A model generated the notes under the pieces. It made no database searches. It was not told the origin of the DNA and was given only the letters and a program-made list of their open reading frames with translations. A program made the position numbers and the translations under genes. A DNA stretch of 64,000 bases, taken from assembly GCF_000002985.6 (NCBI RefSeq), contig NC_003279.8, positions 2,914,001 through 2,978,000 on the forward strand, given 5' to 3'. Every line of letters begins with the position of its first letter. The stretch's first letter is position 1. Positions 58,506 to 64,000 of the stretch are shown here, in pieces. The stretch comes from Caenorhabditis elegans (taxonomy: Eukaryota; Nematoda; Chromadorea; Rhabditida; Rhabditidae).

Positions 58506-58998
58506 AATTTTTTACTGTTCACTATCTCTGATATGCATATCTATTAATTGTCTATTTCTATGAACACCTTGACTTGTTCCCATCACCAATTCTTCCTGCA
58601 ACTTTGCCGACAAGAGAAAGCGAATAATTCAATTTGTGAAGGATATTCGGACAAGTGAAAACTGTCAAAACCTTCCTTTCGGAGGCGAGGAATGTGATGA
58701 TTGCCAGCACACTAAAAAAGTGGTATCGGTGGAATGAATAATGAGTTTTTTTCAATGCACCCCGATCAAAGCCTAATGTGTTTATGAAGGCCGAAACCTT
58801 GATATCTGGCTAATTGCCACGTCATCTAGGATGATATAGTGCTTTTTGTGGCAATGCTAATTAGAATGGATTGCTTTAGAGTTTTTAAAGATTTATTGGC
58901 GTTGGGAAAAGTTGTGGGCAGGTAATTTTTTAAACCTTTAAATGGAAAGGATTAACGGTACTGGGGCATATTGCCATATGGTCCGAATTGTAAAGCAG

Positions 58999-59393
58999 GG
59001 TGGCGGCAAACAATTTTATCCGGCAAATCGGTTTTGCCGAACTTGCCGGAAAAACGTCAATTGCCAAAAGCTTTCGGCAAATCGTCGTTTTGCACATTTT
59101 TCAGAAATCTCGGAATTACAATTTTAATCGGCAAAACTGTACGCATCCTATGAATGTTCTTAGATCTATTTTGAAAATTAAGGGAATTCTATGAAAATAT
59201 CTAAAGAAAACGGAAATTTTTTTTGAAAAAGCCACTGTTTAAGTGTTTTCGTCTTACAAAAAATCCCTCTAAAAATTTCCAGCAAATCGGCAAATCGGCA
59301 AATTGCCAGAGTTGAAAATTTCCGGCAAACCGGCAAGTTGCCCAAATTTGACGGAAAACAATTTCCGAACGGAAATTACCGTCCACCCCTAAA
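58999..59393. mobile_element. hAT-like MITE with TTTGCCGG interior
   Basis: CAGGGTGGCGGCAAACAATT to TTCCGAACGGAAATTACCGTCCACCCCT; inner parts are inverted CCGGCAAATCGG units and AATCCCTCTAAAAATTTCC. Confidence 0.7.
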
Positions 59394-59747
59394 ACAAAGT
59401 AGACCTGGAAGAAATTTCCTAAAAATTCCCATCACTCACAAAAGAATAAAAAGAGAAATAGAAGACAAAAAGAGCACGAGAGGAAAAAAGTTGGTTTGGA
59501 AGGGAAAATGAAGAAAAAGGAGAAGGCAACGGAATCAAGAATGAGCCCTTCCGCGGAGCCAGAAGAAGCTCATTTGTGATTCGATTTTGGAAGACTGGGG
59601 GGAGGACGCAAAAAATAAGAAAAGTCGAGCCGGAAAAAAAATTTGGAGGAAAAAAAGGCATGAATTAAGCAAAAAATTTGGAGCAAAAGAGCACAGAGAT
59701 TTTGCACAATGAGCACTGAATATTTAAACTTTTGGAAAAAATGGAAC

Positions 59748-59762
59748 GGGGGGGGGGGGGGG
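59748..59762 (+). repeat. Mono-G run, 15 G
   Basis: Uninterrupted G15 preceded by GGAAC. Able to form G-quadruplex and expected to be unstable without DOG-1. Confidence 0.95.
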
Positions 59763-61199
59763 ATAACTGAGTAACTCAATCATGGCTTTTTTGACAAGAC
59801 GTCTCAATTTTTGGCATTTTTTCGAACTAAACGCCTAAAGCCTTCAAGGCGATTCACACCTGCCTTGTGCCTGACAGTTAGGCTTTGCCTAAAGTGAGAA
59901 ATTAAGTAGGTAGGTAGGCAGGCATGCAGGTACAATTTTGAAAATTTGGGAACTTTTTTTTTTAGAAAAATCTGTTCAACGACGACAACAACACTCCGAT
60001 GTTAGGCTCCGCCCATAGCGCGTGTTGTTTAGTGAAATTTTAAAAAGTGTATTTTCTACCTAACTTTTTGATTTTTTTTGAAAATAAAAAAAAAAGTATT
60101 TTCAGTTTTTCCTGTTTTAAATAACAACAAAAAATATCGTCAGCTTTTTCTACATGGCCGTGTAATGAGAAAACTCGGCCATTAATTCAAAAAAATTTTT
60201 CAATGTTTTTTTCAGATTCTGCATATTTTTTTTAATCTATTAGAAAAGTAGACGTTTGAAAAGCTTTTTGTGAAAATTTAAAATTTTGAGAAAAAAATGA
60301 AAATACATTTTTGAACATTATTTTAAATTTAAAACATTTTCCAAAAATCTTCCACGAGGTTTTCCAACCATAAAAATTATCAAAAGTTTGCTAAAACCAC
60401 TTTTGGAGCAATTTCCCGGCCCTCTTTACGTGCTACAGCAGTAGTGAAAATTTCACTGAAATCATTTCAGATCAAAGTTTAAGCTCTTGAAAAAAAACTA
60501 CGCTCAGTGGGGAAATTGCTTTAAAACATGCCTATAAGGCCACAATGACCGAATATGATAATGAAAACATTCAAAAAAAATTTCTAAATTTTATACGATT
60601 TTTTGAAAATTGATGAAATCTCACTAGTCAAGTTTTCACTAAAAAAAAATTTAGCGTAGCCCATCTTTAAATGATACACCTTCAAAATCCAGCTACATAT
60701 ACTAAAAATATGAAAACCAAAATATTTTCGCGCAGCTTCTCCTCCTAGTTCCCCCCGCTAATGACAGGTTACGCGTGAAATTTAACACACACATGGAATG
60801 CCGATGTTTCATGACTGTATGCTCTTTCGAAATGAGAGAGAGAAAATTCTCTCTCCGGAACAATCGGAGGCGGCGAGGCATCGCGTGTTTGCGCCCGGCC
60901 CGTTTCGGAGAGAGAATTGCACAAGCGACCGATGCGTGGTTTTTGTCGATATAATTGCATACAATTAGCTATCGAGTATATGCACACACACAAACAGACA
61001 TACACCAAGGACGGACGCGAAATGAAATATAAAAAATCGAATCGGCCGCGGAAAGTCAATTGGCACCAATTTTCATTGTCGTTTTTACTGCAATGGATAC
61101 TAAATTTGAAATACTGTTTTTTGGGGAGAGGGAGGGATGATCTGTAGCTCAAAAAAAGTTTCAGGTGGGGTTCAACGGGATGAATCAAAAAAGGTTAAA

Positions 61200-61790
61200 C
61201 GTTTTTCGGCAAATTGCCGGTTTGCCGGTTTGCCGGAAATTTTCATTTACAAAATTGATGTTTTTCAAAATTGATGTAGGAACATCCATAAGATGCGCAC
61301 AATTTTGCCGATTAAAATTGAAATTGTGAAATTTCCATAAAAATGTGCAAAGCCACAATTTGCCCAAAACTTTCGGTAATTGCGGTTTTTCCGACAAATT
61401 CGGCAAATCGACAATTTGCCGATTTGTTGATTTGTCGGATATTCTCGATTCCGGCAATTTGCCAATTTGCCGAGTTGTGGTTGTGCACATTTTTTTTTAG
61501 AAATTTCAGAATTTCAATTATATTAGGCACATTGTACGCATCCTATAAATGTTCCTATATCTATTTTGAAAAGTAAGCAAATTATACGAAAACTTTTAAA
61601 GAAAACGGGAAAAAGATTTCAAAACAGCATAGTTTAAGTGTTTCCGTCTTATTTACTTACTTACTTTGAGAAAACTGCAAATCGGCAAAACGGCCAATTG
61701 CCAGAAAGAAACATGTTCGGCAAATCGACAAACCGACAATTTGACAAAAATGAAAGTTTCCGGCAAATTGCCAACTTGCCGATTTTTATA
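61200..61790. repeat. TTTGCCGG element
   Basis: Two inverted halves (61200-61490 and 61500-61790) share ATAAGATGCGCACAATTTTGCC and CCGATTTGCCGGA-type units. Confidence 0.7.
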
Positions 61791-61802
61791 CGTATTATAG
61801 AT

Positions 61803-62150
61803 ATACAGTGGTGGCCAAAAGTATATGTGTTTTTGGTTTTACAGTGATTTTTCAAAAATTTCAAACTCTGAAAGTAAAAATTTTGGTAATAAAAGCTTAA
61901 CTAATAAACTGTTGCTCTTAATGTTTTCTACACGATAAAACATTTCTCAAGGTTTCAAAAAAATTATGGCAATTTATACAGCGCCCGACATCTCGCGAGT
62001 CAAATTTTGATGATTTTTATTTAAACACTTATAATTCAAAGACGAGACGTTTTCATGGAAAAAGTTTCAATGCCAAAATAAATTAAATTAAATAATCCAT
62101 AATTTGCTAAAAATAAATTTGTTTCCAAACAACTAGTTGTTTCAGAAATT
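61803..62150 (+). mobile_element. Tc1-like element end (remnant)
   Basis: TACAGTGGTGGCCAAAAGTA follows a TA-rich flank and closely resembles the Tc1 terminal sequence TACAGTGCTGGCCAAAA. No matching right end is visible, so the right boundary is a guess. Confidence 0.45.
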
Positions 62151-62662
62151 AAGTGCCAAAAAAAGGAAAAAAAATGCAAAAAAAATCAAGGGAGGAGTCA
62201 AATTAGGCCACTTTTTGCGATTGCAAAGCGAGATTTTTTATCAAATAACAAAGCTTTTTGGAAGATTATGTATTCCCTTTCCTATCCAAAATGCATCAAA
62301 GAGCAGTACAACCTCTTCACACAAAAGCTCGAGCAGCTGAAACAACAATTCAGGGTGGACAGGATGAGGGGGGGGATACATCCGTCTTTTTGGACAGGAG
62401 ACACCGACCGACCGAATCATCACTTTAATCGAATTACATCGCCTAACCACAGAGGAGAAGGGGGAAATAATCGAAGAACGGTTTGGGAGGGTTAGGGAGA
62501 AAAAACGGGTTGTTCCGGTTCACAGAGCATGAAATTAGAATTTTCCTTGGAGGAACATAGTTGAGCTCAGAGTTTCTACTGGGTACACTTTATAAAACTT
62601 TCTGAAACATATTGATATTTTCTACAATTTTTTTACATTTTATGAAACTATCTAAAAATTAA

Positions 62663-63042
62663 AAAAAAAGTTTCAACAAATTTTTAGAAAATTTAAAAAT
62701 GTTTCAGAAAGTGTGAAACGTTAGAGAAAATTTCAAGAAGTTTCAAAACATGTTTCAGAAAGAACATTTTAAAAAGTTTTAGAAAGTTTCATGGAATGCA
62801 AAAATTTTTTAAGTTTTAGAAAGTTTTAGATTTTTCAAAAAGCTTTAGAAATTTTTTAAAAAATTTCAGAAAATGTTAAAATGTTAAAGCTGTTTGAAAC
62901 TTTCTAAAACTTTCTAAAACTTTTTGAAATTTTCTGAATTTTTTTGAAATTTTCTGAAACTTTTCGGAACTTTCTGACACATTTTTAAATTTTCTGAAAC
63001 ATTTTTAAATTTTCTAAAAATTTGTTGAAACTTTTTTTTTCC
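62663..63042. mobile_element. AT-rich inverted repeat
   Basis: AAAGTTTCAACAAATTTTTA at the left end returns inverted at 63016-63038; the interior is a run of TTTCTGAAACTTTCTAAAAC units. Confidence 0.75.
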
Positions 63043-63087
63043 ATTCGGCAGAAAAAGGTAAAAACTCGGTTTCCCTAAATTCCCTTA

Positions 63088-63240
63088 CAAGGGAAGTCGA
63101 AAAACTGAACCCCGGACTTTGACATGCTGAACCTGGACCGGGGCAGCTAAATTTTTTGGAGGGATCATTATTTTCACTCTTTTATCGAAAAAATACTATG
63201 GCATGTCAAAGTCCGGGGTTCAGTCTTTCGACTTCCCTTG
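63088..63240. mobile_element. Tc5-like MITE with TTA target duplication
   Basis: 153-bp element with 40-bp terminal inverted repeats beginning CAAGGGAAGTCGAAAAACTG and ending in the inverse ACTTCCCTTG. TTA flanks both sides (63085-63087 and 63241-63243). CAAGGGAAG ends and TNA duplications are features of Tc5. Confidence 0.8.
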
Positions 63241-64000
63241 TTAATTTCTGAACATATACATAGAGGGAAATATATTTTTTGAATAAAAACACACATTTGA
63301 ACATGTAAACGAGAGGAACAAGATAGTGTATAGTTAAATGAAGCGTACAGTTCCTTTTTTAACACGGGCGCAGTTCTGGCAAGGGCAGTGTAGAAACAAG
63401 ATTGTTTGATGTGAAAATTTAGGAAAAAATTAGGTTTTGGGCCATTTAATTTTGATCTACCTGATCACGATTTCCAGAAAGCGCGGGAAGTTTATTCTAG
63501 AGTGATGTGACGTCACTATTTTGTAGAATACATTTACCGCGTTTTCTGGGGATCAAATTCTTTGAACTTTGCTATTTTTGTTACCCTACCAGAATCCAAA
63601 AAAACCAGAAGAAAGCGGTGAGTTTTGCAATTTTTAAAAGATTTAAAACATTTGCATTTACACTCTGGTAATAATTACTAGACGCTTTTTTGGAAACATC
63701 GTGAAATTTACTTAGGCACAAAGCAGGCTGAGATGAGGTAGGCAGGTGTGTTGTAGGCATGTAGGCAAGCACCTAGGCAGGCAGACACATACATAAAAAC
63801 TAGTTTGCTCAAGAAAGGTAAAATTATTAAATTCAACGGAGATATCAATATTGATAGAAAAACCAAATTTTAAAATACCACTTGCTCTACTCTGACAGTT
63901 CATATCTAGGCTCTCTTTAGGTTTATCAAAAAAGTTTCAACTGACAAAATACGGTAGTTGAAATTTTTTTGAAAAAAGTTTAGACAGCCGAGATATAACC

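Larger units (their letters stand above)
43868..64000. other. 20-kb gene-poor, repeat-rich flank upstream of the neurexin-like gene
   Basis: I find no convincing coding exon on either strand. Open frames are short, low in complexity or lie in repeats. It probably holds the promoter and enhancers of the minus-strand membrane-protein gene. Unique-looking GC-richer patches are at about 46650-46790, 48040-48190, 52540-52680, 53690-53900, 56690-56900 and 60770-60960. Confidence 0.6.

Noticed and set aside
60769..61188. 139-codon minus-strand frame.
   Set aside because: No recognisable domain, no intron structure, crosses simple GAGA and CACACA sequence; considered chance, though the DNA itself may be regulatory.
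61803..62150. Possible complete Tc1-type transposon.
   Set aside because: Only one terminus is visible, there is no transposase frame, and no inverted right end; kept only as a remnant.

Overview
This is nematode nuclear DNA, almost certainly Caenorhabditis elegans. The evidence is short introns with TTTTCAG acceptors, frequent AG directly before start codons (spliced-leader acceptors), AT-rich sequence full of palindromic MITEs, and a tract of the nematode telomere hexamer TTAGGC. The protein set (PARP-1, a TRMT11-type methyltransferase, TRAP-alpha, NXT1/p15, COG3) fits the left arm of chromosome I. Placement on that arm is from memory; the gene models are read from the sequence.

Left part (1-11.2 kb): parp-1 runs on the minus strand and leaves the window at base 1. 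A complete CK1/TTBK-type kinase gene (1236-4806, plus strand) sits inside its last visible intron. About 550 bp separate parp-1 from the divergent TRMT11-like gene.

Middle (11.2-33 kb): four housekeeping genes follow head to tail on the plus strand: TRMT11-like, trap-1, nxt-1 and cogc-3. The gaps from trap-1 to nxt-1 and from nxt-1 to cogc-3 are small enough for an operon. cogc-3 is stretched to 15.5 kb by repeat-filled introns. Intron 9 of cogc-3 holds, antisense, two paralogous two-exon genes for small secreted peptides that end in an amphipathic helix. I consider these the best candidate for an undescribed system (antimicrobial-peptide-like precursors). Each has a TATAAAA box 35-36 bp before its ATG and a TGATAAG site upstream. 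Intron 13 holds another small antisense gene for a His-rich secreted peptide. Its paralogue lies just past cogc-3, at 34429.

Right part: a 13-exon minus-strand gene (35975-43867, 982 aa) encodes a neurexin/CASPR-related single-pass membrane protein, candidate bam-2. From 43.9 to 64 kb I find no convincing protein gene. That region is the upstream flank of the membrane-protein gene and is packed with repeats: a 590-bp duplication, (A)GGCCGGGCCT, CAAACTA and ATGCACCATGA minisatellites, a 600-bp interstitial TTAGGC tract, a hAT-like MITE with a perfect 8-bp target duplication, a Tc5-like MITE, a Tc1-like end and two long mono-G runs.

Throughout the window, families of palindromic elements and TTTGCCGG arrays occupy introns and intergenic DNA. 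They generate many long but meaningless reading frames.
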